Source of the DNA: Streptomyces sp. WAC05374
Lineage (GTDB): Bacteria; Actinomycetota; Actinomycetes; Streptomycetales; Streptomycetaceae
NCBI RefSeq assembly: GCF_004353505.1
Contig: NZ_SMNQ01000001.1
Span: forward strand, 1 to 64,000
Direction: 5' to 3'
Length of the DNA stretch: 64,000 bases
The position numbers and the translations under genes are program-made. This document shows positions 34,207 through 42,029 of the stretch, one piece after another. The notes below the pieces were generated by a model. That model worked only from the letters and a program-made list of their open reading frames with translations. It had not been told where the DNA came from and did no database searches. How positions within the stretch are numbered: the stretch's first letter is position 1; each line of letters opens with the position of its first letter.

Positions 34207-34713
34207 ATGTTCGATTTTGGCATCGAGGGCTACCAGCCGTTGTGGTTGAACCGCCGGAGTGAGGTCGTGCGGGAGCATGCGCATCGCCTGCGTGGTCTTG
34301 CCGGCCGGACTCTGACGAGAGTCTGGATGGTCTGGGACCGCCAGGACGACGAGTGGTTCTGTGACTGCCCGGTCTTGTTCGACTTCGAGGGCGAGCAGGT
34401 CGAGATCAATCATCACAAGTTCGATGATCTTTCCCTCACGTGGAACACGATTGACCCCAGTGGCCCTGTCCGGTGGACCGGCTTCGACCTGCAGTGGCGT
34501 TCCGAGCCTCTTCCCGGACTTCAGGCTGTGCGGGGGCTGTCTCTCAATGGGGTCGAACTGCTCGAGTGGACAGGCAGGGATCTGGCTCAGGGAAACGCCG
34601 ATGTCAGCTTCGTCTTCGAGACGAGTCGGGTGACCGTCTTCAATGCTCTCGACGAGAATGGGCTGAGCTTCGCCTCGCCTGATCAGCATCAGCGCTCGCA
34701 CCCGCTCCACTGA
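34207..34713 (+). CDS. Hypothetical protein
   Basis: A 168-residue protein of mixed alpha/beta type with no signal peptide (MFDFGIEGYQPLWLNRRSEV; TLTRVWMVWDRQDDEWFCD; LSLNGVELLEWTGRDL). It is rich in Trp and Asp and resembles small immunity-type or virulence-associated domains in general character, but no family can be named. It lies 166 bp after the NLR gene on the same strand, with less extreme GC at third positions than the Pfa or sugar genes, suggesting acquired DNA. No clear ribosome site precedes ATG 34207. Confidence 0.6.
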   Translation: MFDFGIEGYQPLWLNRRSEVVREHAHRLRGLAGRTLTRVWMVWDRQDDEWFCDCPVLFDFEGEQVEINHHKFDDLSLTWNTIDPSGPVRWTGFDLQWRSEPLPGLQAVRGLSLNGVELLEWTGRDLAQGNADVSFVFETSRVTVFNALDENGLSFASPDQHQRSHPLH

Positions 34714-34875
34714 AGCCTCTGGAGTCAGGCATATCGCCAGTTCAGGGTGGGTTCCTGGGTGAGCCTGCGGCTCATGAGGTCGATCAGGAGGGTGGCACGA
34801 CCTCGCTAGAGAGGCACGCCGACTGACCTGCTGCCAGATGACCGGGCCCGGGCACCCACCCGGGCCGTTGGTCTG

Positions 34876-35344
34876 TCAGACGACCGTTCTGCCTGCATTG
34901 CGGATCAGCCGTTGGAGCACCTTCACTGTGGTGACGTAGTCCGCCTCGTCGATACCCTCGTGGAGGGCGGCACGGATCGCCGGCGCGTTGCGCGCGAGGT
35001 CGACGCGGGCCTGTTCACCATCCTCGGTGAGCCACAGCCGGTCTTCGGCGTCCCGGGCCAGCCAGCCGCGTTCGAGGAGCACCTCGGCCTCCGCCGCCAG
35101 ATCGTCCTCGGGTCGAATGTAGGAGGTCATGGCCTTCCTCAGCTCGGGCAGCGTCATCCCCTCGCCGTTGGGCGAGATGTCGTTCACGGACAGGTTGCCG
35201 CAGCAGCCAGAACTGGGGTTGGGTATAGCCCTTTTCGACCTGCTGGGCCCGGGTGTATGCGATGAGCGCCTCGTAGGCGACACCGGTCCAGTACGCGGCG
35301 GGCTGTCCGGCCAGATCGGCGTCCGAGCTCTGCTGGGTCGTCAT
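34876..35344 (-). pseudogene. MarR-like winged-helix regulator, frameshifted
   Basis: The 5' part from ATG 35344 (GGAGGG ribosome site) reads MTTQQSSDADLAGQPAAYWT then GVAYEALIAYTRAQQ and QPQFWLLR. The rest, in the next frame, reads NLSVNDISPNGEGMTLPELR, AEVLLERGWLARDAEDRLWL and ends in VKVLQRLIRNAG. One extra base near 35200 (CTGCTGCGGCAACC) explains the break. Joined, the pieces give a normal ~155-residue MarR/PadR-type winged-helix protein. As written it is a pseudogene or an indel artefact; its former target may be one of the neighbouring genes. Confidence 0.7.
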
Positions 35345-35663
35345 GGTTTCCCTCCTGGTGCTTCGGTGCGGAGCCTGCACGCTGGGCAGGTCATGCACGG
35401 ACCGTAGGACCTCAAGTGCAGTTGAGGTCAAGGGGATGCTCGGCATCGCCCGCCTCCACAACCTCACCCTCGCCAGGTAACGGAAGGACGAGCTGGTCAT
35501 CGAGCACGCCATCGATCATTTACGGGACAGCCCTTGCCTCGTCCTCAGGACAGCAACCTGAGGGCGAGGCGACCACCCGATCGGCCGGACAACGCTCGTC
35601 GCTGGGGAGGGGCGACTGCGTCATCAGCGTCCCCCAAGGCGCCGCTGATGACGCGGTAGGGCA
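35345..35663. other. Gap, no gene supported
   Basis: About 320 bp between a broken MarR-like regulator and the 3' end of the lectin gene. Small open frames only. It should include the MarR promoter, near 35370-35410. Confidence 0.35.
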
Positions 35664-36179
35664 CTATCGCCACATACCCCAGTTCTGGGTGGCGGGTACG
35701 GGGCTGGCGCAGGACCACAGCGTCATGGTCGTGCCGTTGGAGGTGCCATTTCCATAGCCGGTAATGCACTTGTTGCCCCAGTACGTTCTGGTGTTTGTCT
35801 GGGAGTAGTACCTGTCGCCGACGTCGAAACGCTGCACCTCGTTATGGGGAGCACCGCAGGTCCACAGGGTCAGCACGGCGCCATTCGTGGCGTAGGCATT
35901 GCCACGGGGCGTGACGCACTTACCGCTCCTCCAGTGATGGAGGAGCCCATCCTTCCACTGGAAGGTCTGCATATCGCTCTGCGTGCAGTCCCAGAAGGTC
36001 AGCTCAGTGCCGTTGGCAGTGCTATTGCCTTTCGGGGTGGCGCACTTCACGCCGCCCCCCACATACGCAATCAGTTCGCCGCTTGCCTCCACGGAGGCGT
36101 GCGCAGACGTCGTGCTGGCCATGAGAACGGCGAAAGCGGCCATGGTCAGCGCTGTGAATCTGCGGATCGTCTTCTTCAT
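35664..36179 (-). CDS. Secreted ricin-type beta-trefoil lectin protein
   Basis: A 171-residue exported protein. Sec signal peptide: MKKTIRRFTALTMAAFAVLM with cleavage after AHA near residue 30. The mature part is one ricin-B-like beta-trefoil: three repeats with the pattern GKCVTPRGN / GTELTFWDC / QTFQW, the last ending TQNWGMW, matching the family's QxW boxes and paired cysteines. There is no catalytic domain, so it would bind extracellular carbohydrate (xylan, galactosides or cell-wall sugars). ATG 36179 is chosen because it begins the signal peptide; the longer open frame crosses the divergent promoter region. Confidence 0.85.
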   Translation of the reverse strand: MKKTIRRFTALTMAAFAVLMASTTSAHASVEASGELIAYVGGGVKCATPKGNSTANGTELTFWDCTQSDMQTFQWKDGLLHHWRSGKCVTPRGNAYATNGAVLTLWTCGAPHNEVQRFDVGDRYYSQTNTRTYWGNKCITGYGNGTSNGTTMTLWSCASPVPATQNWGMWR

Positions 36180-36509
36180 GAGGTTGCATCCCAGAGTTGA
36201 GTTGGAAGGTGCGCTTGCGCGACTGCCGAGGCCTCGCTGCCTCGACGAGCCGCGCCCGGGCTTATGCCACTTCGATGACCCGTCCCTCGATGGCGCGGCT
36301 TTCGAGCGGCACAAGATCTCCTGCTCAACGCTAAGGCTGACCCCGTGACGTTTAGATGGACCCCACACGACACAGGAGGGGCCTGGCACGCCACAGGGGG
36401 ACCAATCACGCCATCATCCTGGATCATCACGCCAAAATGCCGCCGCGGCCTGGCGCTCTACCATGATCTATGCTGTCCACCCGTGGTCACGCGTGTGCAT
36501 CAGGGGACG
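36180..36509. promoter_or_regulatory. Divergent promoter region, lectin / AraC
   Basis: A 330-bp region between the divergently transcribed lectin and AraC-type genes with no credible coding sequence. It is A+T-richer than the genes (for example near 36400-36440) and probably holds both promoters and the regulator's binding site. Individual elements could not be placed. Confidence 0.4.
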
Positions 36510-37520
36510 ATGTCCTCCGCCCTTATCCGTATGAGCGTCGAAGCGGCGCGCTTGGTTCGCGTGCCCAGCCATGGATACGCCCAGCTCCTGGGGCTGACGC
36601 CTGAGCACCTCAATGACGACCAGTGCCGCATACCCTCGGCTACAGGCCTCCGACTCGCGGAACTGACGGCCAGGCACGTCTCATGGCCAGAACAAGCCAT
36701 GCTGCTGGTGCAGCAGTCGAAGCTCGGTGCTCTCGGCGTGTGGGATTATCTGATCACGGCCGCCCCCACACCCCTCGAAGGCATCCACGACGCCGCCGAC
36801 TACTTCGCCACCGTCGCCGACGTCAGCACCGACAGACTCGAGATCGCGGTCGACGGTGGACTCGTGACCATCAGCCACCTGAACCAGGCCGACATGGACC
36901 ACGAAGCCGCGTGCGCCATCAGAGCCTACGGCCTTGGGCTGTATCGCCAGCGACTGTCCGAGGCCGCACGGCGCAACCTCATCCCCGTCAAGGTTACGCT
37001 GGCAGCAAAGGCCCCCCGCTGCCACGACCTGCTGATCGAGCTGTATGGCACCCGCGCCATCACCTTCGAGGCTCCCACCAGCACGATCACCTTTCTTACC
37101 GCCGACCTGACGACACCAACAGTGCATGCCCAGCCGGGCCTATCCACGCTGCTGCGAAGACACGCAGACCAGACACTTGCCACGGCCATCCCACTGCACA
37201 GCTGGCTGGACCTCTTCCGCACAACACTGAGCTCCGTCTATGACGAGGCCACCCCCACGCTCGGCGTAGTAGCTCAACGCATGAACCTCAGCGTGCGCAC
37301 GCTCCAACGCCGCCTCAGCGAGCATGGCAGCACGTGGAACGGCGAGATCGAGACCCTCCGCCGCGACCACGTTACGGAGCTCCTCCTTCACACGACGCTC
37401 AGCGTCGACGCCATCGCCGCACGAACCGGCTACGCCGACGCCCGCACCGTCCACCGAGCCGTCCAACGATGGCACGGGACCACACCGATCACACTGCGCC
37501 GGACTGGCTTGCGGAGCTGA
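36510..37520 (+). CDS. AraC-family regulator (arabinose-binding-domain type)
   Basis: A 336-residue regulator. ATG 36510 has an AGGGGA ribosome site. The long N-terminal domain (GYAQLLGLTPEHLNDDQCRI; TFEAPTSTITFLTADL) matches the OruR/AraC-type ligand-binding domain found in regulators such as those of ornithine and pyoverdine metabolism. The C-terminus is the double helix-turn-helix of AraC/XylS proteins (VAQRMNLSVRTLQRRLSEHG; DAIAARTGYADARTVHRAVQ, then RWHGTTPITLRR). It is divergent from the secreted lectin gene and may control it. Confidence 0.85.
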   Translation: MSSALIRMSVEAARLVRVPSHGYAQLLGLTPEHLNDDQCRIPSATGLRLAELTARHVSWPEQAMLLVQQSKLGALGVWDYLITAAPTPLEGIHDAADYFATVADVSTDRLEIAVDGGLVTISHLNQADMDHEAACAIRAYGLGLYRQRLSEAARRNLIPVKVTLAAKAPRCHDLLIELYGTRAITFEAPTSTITFLTADLTTPTVHAQPGLSTLLRRHADQTLATAIPLHSWLDLFRTTLSSVYDEATPTLGVVAQRMNLSVRTLQRRLSEHGSTWNGEIETLRRDHVTELLLHTTLSVDAIAARTGYADARTVHRAVQRWHGTTPITLRRTGLRS

Positions 37521-37526
37521 TACCTC

Positions 37527-37721
37527 GGCCTCCGCCAGGGTCTCGTAGGTGCGTAGACGACGGGTTCGGGAGCTGTGCTGGGCGAGCATCAGGAGCTCGC
37601 GGTTGCGCTGGCGCTGTGCGTCGGTGAGCAGGCGGGCCTTCGCGTTGTGGCGGTGCCAGAGCGGGGAGGCGGGCGGCTCGGGGTAGGCGAGGGCGTGGTC
37701 GACGTCGCGGGTGCTGCTCAT
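37527..37721 (-). pseudogene. N-terminal piece of a small accessory-element protein
   Basis: From ATG 37721, which has an AGGAG ribosome site, the frame reads MSSTRDVDHALAYPEPPASP then LWHRHNAKARLLTDAQRQRN and TRRLRTYETLAEAE. This is coding-like for about 65 residues; beyond that it runs antisense through the AraC gene and is not credible. It follows the CxxC protein by 22 bp, so ASCH, CxxC and this gene formed an operon whose end was removed when the AraC segment was joined here. Family not recognised. Confidence 0.45.
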
Positions 37722-37742
37722 AAGGGTCTCCTGGTGGAGGGT

Positions 37743-38048
37743 TCAGGCGTAGTCGTCGTCGCGCCGGTACTTGGGCTGGCTGTCGGAGGTGAACCGGCCG
37801 AGGCGTGCCTCGGTGGGGTTCGCGGCGATCCGGCTTTCGGCGCACTCCTTGTGTGCTGGCTCCCCGTAGTGGGAGCGCAGAGGCGTGGGCTTGTCGCACA
37901 GGACGCAGGGGCGGGACTGCTGGCCGTCGAAGTGCCGGCTGTCGCGCCATTCGTGGAGATCGCCGGGAGCCGGGACGAGGCCCGGCTCGAACAGCGGCTT
38001 GCCTCGTTTGCGGTCACGGCGGCAGGTGGGGCAACTGCTGGAGCACCT
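37743..38048 (-). CDS. Small CxxC (zinc-knuckle-like) protein
   Basis: A frame of about 100 residues with two cysteine pairs: SCPTCRRDRKRGKPLFEPG near the start and RPCVLCDKPTPLRSHYGEPA then HKECAESRIAANP. The RPCVLCxKPTPLRSH block recurs at 63890 in a second gene, so this is a repeated accessory family, possibly zinc-binding. No start codon is evident: the frame overlaps the 3' end of the ASCH gene in another register, and either the N-terminus is lost or the protein arises by frameshifting from ASCH. Function unknown. Confidence 0.5.
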   Translation of the reverse strand, partial: RCSSSCPTCRRDRKRGKPLFEPGLVPAPGDLHEWRDSRHFDGQQSRPCVLCDKPTPLRSHYGEPAHKECAESRIAANPTEARLGRFTSDSQPKYRRDDDYA

Positions 38049-38421
38049 CCGTGACCAGGTCCGGCGACGGCCGCCACGGGCCGAGCTGCCCCCGCTCGAT
38101 CAGGATGGGCAGCGCGAGCTCCTGGACGTCGTCGAGGACCAGGTGCCAGACGCCGGGCTGCGCCCATGGGGAACAGGGCGGCGAGCCCTTGGGGTCCTGG
38201 TGGGAGCCGGTGATGCGGGCGAGGCCGACCACCGCGCCGGTCACCAGGTCCCGGCCGCAGATCGTGCGGGCGACCAGCGGCTCGCGCAGGGTGGTGCGGT
38301 CGATCTGCTTGGCCGCATGCAGCAGTACCCAGCCCGGTCGCCACGACGGCTGGGGCCGGTTCTCCACAATCTTCTCCCCGGTCAGGATGCGGGCGGTGGC
38401 GTGGTTCGCCGAGGCCGGCAC
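38014..38421 (-). CDS. ASCH-domain protein, N-terminus atypical
   Basis: A 135-residue protein with the ASCH fold, a PUA-related RNA- or nucleotide-binding domain: ILTGEKIVENRPQPSW, then GWVLLHAAKQIDRTTLREPL, GRDLVTGAVVGLARI and CSPWAQPGVWHLVLDDVQEL. The usual first strand with a tryptophan/proline motif is missing, so the GTG at 38421 may not be the original start and the 5' end may be damaged. It heads a leftward run with the CxxC protein. ASCH proteins of this kind are common on actinobacterial integrative elements. Confidence 0.6.
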   Translation of the reverse strand: MPASANHATARILTGEKIVENRPQPSWRPGWVLLHAAKQIDRTTLREPLVARTICGRDLVTGAVVGLARITGSHQDPKGSPPCSPWAQPGVWHLVLDDVQELALPILIERGQLGPWRPSPDLVTEVLQQLPHLPP

Positions 38422-38484
38422 GCCGCCGGTGCGGCCGGGGGCGGCCCGGGTGCCGGAGCGGCCAGTGGCCGCCGTGCGCGAGGC

Positions 38485-38838
38485 GTGGTGTGGGCGCCGC
38501 AACGCTCGGCGTCGCTGAGGCTGGTGGAGTTCGCGCGCAGCGCGGCCGGGGCGGGCGAGGAAGGGCAGGACGCGCTGTACGCGGCCGCCGGACGGCTCAT
38601 GGGCTCGTACCGCGGGGCGGCTAACCCCACGCTGGTGCGCGCGGCGCTCGAAGCCGGCGGGGACGTGCCGACCGAGGCCGAGGGGCCGGACGCCAAGAGC
38701 ATGGTGCACATGGCCGCCGCGATCGGCCTGGGAGCGCAGGAGGTCGGGGCGGACGCGCTGGCCGAGGGGTTCGCCGCCTTCGGCATGTTCGGGCTGACGG
38801 CCGAGGGCTGGGCACAGATGCTGGGGTCTCGTCGACGG
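38485..38838 (+). pseudogene. Fragment of a hypothetical helical protein
   Basis: From a GTG at 38485 the frame is coding-like: SASLRLVEFARSAAGAGEEG, ALYAAAGRLMGSYRGAANPT, then KSMVHMAAAIGLGAQEVGAD and FGMFGLTAEGWAQM. It is alanine-rich and helical. Past 38830 it runs into sequence that belongs, in another frame, to a transposase fragment, so the 3' end is cut off. Family not recognised. Confidence 0.4.
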
Positions 38839-38839
38839 C

Positions 38840-39272
38840 TGGCTGAAACGGGAGCGGTCTGCGTTCGGACGGGCCGATCCCCGGGTGGTGACCGCGGTCA
38901 AGCGGGCGCTGGAGGAGCAGCAGGGACGTTCGACGGGGACGCTGAGCCGGTTGCGGTGTCAGGTGGGGTGGTTGGTGGAAGACGCCCACGGGCCCGGGGC
39001 GGTGGCGGTGCCGCCGGTGGCCACGTTCAACCGGCTGGTGCGGTCCGTCGCCCAGCAGGAAGGGCTCGCGTTGACAGCCGCCGGCCAGCGGCGGCGGGCA
39101 TCTCGGCCGGAGCCGGTGTTCACTCCGACCGTCGCGACGCAGGGGAGCTGGTGATGATGGACAGCACCCTGCTGGACGTGATGTTCGTGTGCGAGGACGG
39201 CAAGGCTCGGCGGCCGGAGCTGACGATGGCGGTGGACGTGGCAACCCGCAGCATCACAACGCTTCGAGGGCA
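38840..39272 (+). pseudogene. TniA/TnsB-type (Mu-like) transposase fragment
   Basis: The frame with WLKRERSAFGRADPRVVTAV, LEEQQGRSTGTLSRLRCQVG, then VPPVATFNRLVRSVA resembles the helix-turn-helix part of actinobacterial Mu/TniA-like transposases. After a frame change near 39150 it continues with the start of the catalytic domain: GELVMMDSTLLDVMFVCEDG, then RPELTMAVDVATRSI, where the first Asp of the DDE triad sits in DST. The N-terminus and most of the catalytic core are missing. It marks an old transposition event beside the SIR2 gene. Confidence 0.6.
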
Positions 39273-39552
39273 ACCAGCGCTCCTCATAGGCGGTAGGCGG
39301 AGGCGGTCCAGGGCGCGGCGTCGTCCCGTCGCTCAACTGTTAGTCATTCACACCCGGACCGTACGCCGCTGAACGCCCTGCGGGGGCAAAGGCGAGCGTG
39401 GTTCCGGCGGTCGACAAGGTTGAAGCGGCCCAGTTTCCCACGTCGCCAAGGCGATCAACCCTTCTCGTCATGGTGACGATTAATTCGGTATCATGATGTC
39501 GGACTGATGAGGCTGCGCCCAGCGAGCGGGCCATCGGCAGAAGGAGGCATAC

Positions 39553-41382
39553 ATGGCGAGCGAAGACGCGACCGGACCGGTCGCCATCCCGGCCGGAGGT
39601 CTGATCGAGCCTCCGATGGCCATGGCATTGAACGTGCACTCGAACCCGGGCGTGTACGCGCTGCTGCTGGGGGCTGGCGTCTCGATCGCCTCGGGGGTCA
39701 AGACCGGCTGGGGGGGTCGTGAAGGACATCGTCGGGAAGGTCGCCGCCGTCCGTGACCCCGACAACCCTGACGCCCGCGCGAAGGCCACGGCCGACCCCG
39801 AGAAGTGGTGGGAGGCCAATACCAGCGAGCCACTGGGCTACTCGGCGCTGCTGGCCGCTGCGGCTCCGAAGCCCTCCTCCAGGCAGGCCATGCTCGCGGA
39901 GTACTTCGAGCCTGAGGACGGTGAAGACGACAGCAAGGGCCCGACCGCGGCGCACCGGGCTATCGCCCAGCTGGTCAAGCGCGGCAGCATCCGTGTCATC
40001 CTCACCACCAATTTCGACCGGCTGACCGAGCGGGCGCTCCAGGAGGTCGGGATCTCGCCGCAGGTGGTGAGCCGTCCGGACCAGATCAAGGGGCTCAAGC
40101 CGCTCGCGCACAGCCAGGTCACCGTGATCAAGCTGCACGGCGACTACGCCGACCTGGAGCAGCGCAACACCGTTGACGAGCTGGAAACTTACCCCGACGA
40201 GCTCCAGGAGCTCTTGGAGCGGGTGCTGGACGAGTACGGGCTGATCGTGTGCGGGTGGTCTGCGGACTGGGACAAGGCACTCGTCCGCGCCGTCGAGGGC
40301 ACCCGGTCGCGCCGGTACCCGCTGTTCTGGTCGCAGTACGGCCCGTTCAGCGACGCCGCCCGTGCTCTCACCTCCCAGCACGACGCGGTGGTGATCGACG
40401 GCAAGAGCGCGGACGAGCTGTTCACCGACCTCGTGCGCCGCGTCGCAGCTCTCGACCGTCTGACAATCGCGCCCATCACCCGAGACGTCGCCGTCGTGCA
40501 GCTCAAGCGAGCCCTGCCCGACCCGCTGCGCCGCATCGAGCTATTCGACCTCGTCGACCAGGCCGTCACCCCGATCGTCGACCACAGCACGCCCGAGTAC
40601 AAGCCGGTGCTTGCCACGTCCACTACTTGGGCCGACACCTTCGGCTCCAATGTCCGCGGCTACCGGGCCGACAGCGACACCTTGCTGCATCTGCTGGCCA
40701 ACGGTGTCTTCCACGACGACGGTACGCAAGATCACCTCTGGCGACGTGCAGTCGAACGCCTTGTCCGCCTGCGCGACACCTCACCGGGCACTTACAACGA
40801 GTTTCTGGAGAAGCTGCGGCACCTGCCGGCGCTGTTGGCCACCTGGACGATCGGCGTCGCCGCCGTCCTCAGCAGCCGCGAGGAACTGCTGGCCACTGCC
40901 CTGTACTGCCCGGAGTGGACCCTCCCCCACTCCGGACGCACCCGCCGCGGACCGGCGTGGTACCTCAACCCAACCGGGTGCTCAGCGTTGACGGCATGCA
41001 CGACATGCATCGGTCGGGGAACGGGGCCAAGTTCTTCTACCCCCAGAGCAACTGGCTGAAGGACACGCTGCGCGAGCCCTTCCGGCTCGTCGAGCCCAGC
41101 GACGTCGCCTACCGCGAAGCATGCGCCCGCTTCGAGTTCCTCGCGTCCCTGATCGCTATGGACACCGACAACGACTTCCTCTCCTATCCCTGGGCGGGAG
41201 AGTTCTTCATCGACTCCACCTGGGGCTATGACAACAACGGCCTCGCCGCCGTCATCGAGGCGAAACTCACCGACACCTGGCCACTCCTCCGCGCCGGCGC
41301 GTTCGGAGGAGAACTTCTCCGCGCCCAGAAGGCCCTGACCGCGCTCACCGAGTGGAGGGGCAAGCACGACAGAACGTGGTGA
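39553..41382 (+). pseudogene. SIR2-domain protein, two frameshifts
   Basis: This would be a 609-residue protein. ATG 39553 has an AAGGAGG ribosome site. Frame 1 gives LLLGAGVSIASGVKTGW, the NAD-binding GAGxS motif of sirtuin-like folds. After a run of seven Gs (39710-39716) it continues in frame 2 with VKDIVGKVAAVRD, ILTTNFDRLTERAL, VTVIKLHGDYADLE and LIVCGWSADWDKAL, all SIR2 core motifs. Near 40965 it returns to frame 1 (VLSVDGMHDMHRSGNGAKFF to the end). One extra G and one missing C restore the full frame. Intact relatives are NADases used in anti-phage defence. The C-terminal ~300 residues are an unrecognised, probably sensor, domain. Confidence 0.8.
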
Positions 41383-41769
41383 TCTGCCGCCACGACGTGC
41401 CCGGCATCTGCGCTGCCGGGCACGCGCCGTCCAATGTCGCGTGTCGGATCACCCGGCGGCGGGTGTGACGCCCTCACCGAAGGGGGGCACGTCGGCCGCC
41501 GTGACGTCGAGGCGTAGTCGGATGATTCGCATCGGGTGACGCGAGGCCTCTCGATCGATGGCGGTGTCTGCGTCGACTTCCGCGACCTGGTGCGGGACAG
41601 CCAAGGTGACGTCCGTTCGCGGCTCTCCAGGTGGAGGAGAAGCGTGCGCCGCCGTGCGCCGGTCCACGGTGATCGCGGCTGCGAAGCGGGCATGCCGGTG
41701 ATGCCGCCGACAATGGCTTCGGTGGTGTGGCGACGCCTGATTTTGAACAGCCCCTGCTCGATGCTCGTC
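41383..41769. other. Gap with probable gene debris
   Basis: Minus-strand frames here are partly coding-like (EVDADTAIDREASRHPMRII; FLTSIEQGLFKIRRRH), but no complete or recognisable gene can be assembled. The debris probably belongs to the recombinase remnant to the right. Confidence 0.35.
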
Positions 41770-41870
41770 AGGAACGCGCCTGCGTCGGGGAGATGATCAG
41801 AACGGGGCAGCGGACGCACGCATGCTCATGAACGCAGTCGCTTCCGTATGCTCGTCCGCAGTCTCCGCGA
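41770..41870 (-). pseudogene. C-terminal scrap of a recombinase/integrase-like gene
   Basis: The minus-strand frame contains DCGRAYGSDCVHEHACVRCP, very like the cysteine/histidine block near the end of large Streptomyces site-specific recombinases (consensus C-HEHxCxRCP). The rest of the gene is missing or unreadable. Together with the TniA fragment it brackets the SIR2 gene. Confidence 0.5.
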
Positions 41871-42029
41871 GCGAGCCAGTGCACCGCGACAGGCCGCCTC
41901 CGCTTCCAGAAGGATCCTGCGGTCGCGATGTGCCAGCGCGCTCTGGTCGGCCACAGGGCCTCGCACGGCGCGCCCCCGCAGCGCGCTCGCTGACCCTTGC
42001 TCTGAGGCGGGCCGGGGTGAATGTCGCGC

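Noticed and set aside
34740..34805. Possible transposase tail on the minus strand (LLIDLMSRRLTQEPTLNW)
   Set aside because: Only about 20 residues remain and the family could not be recognised.
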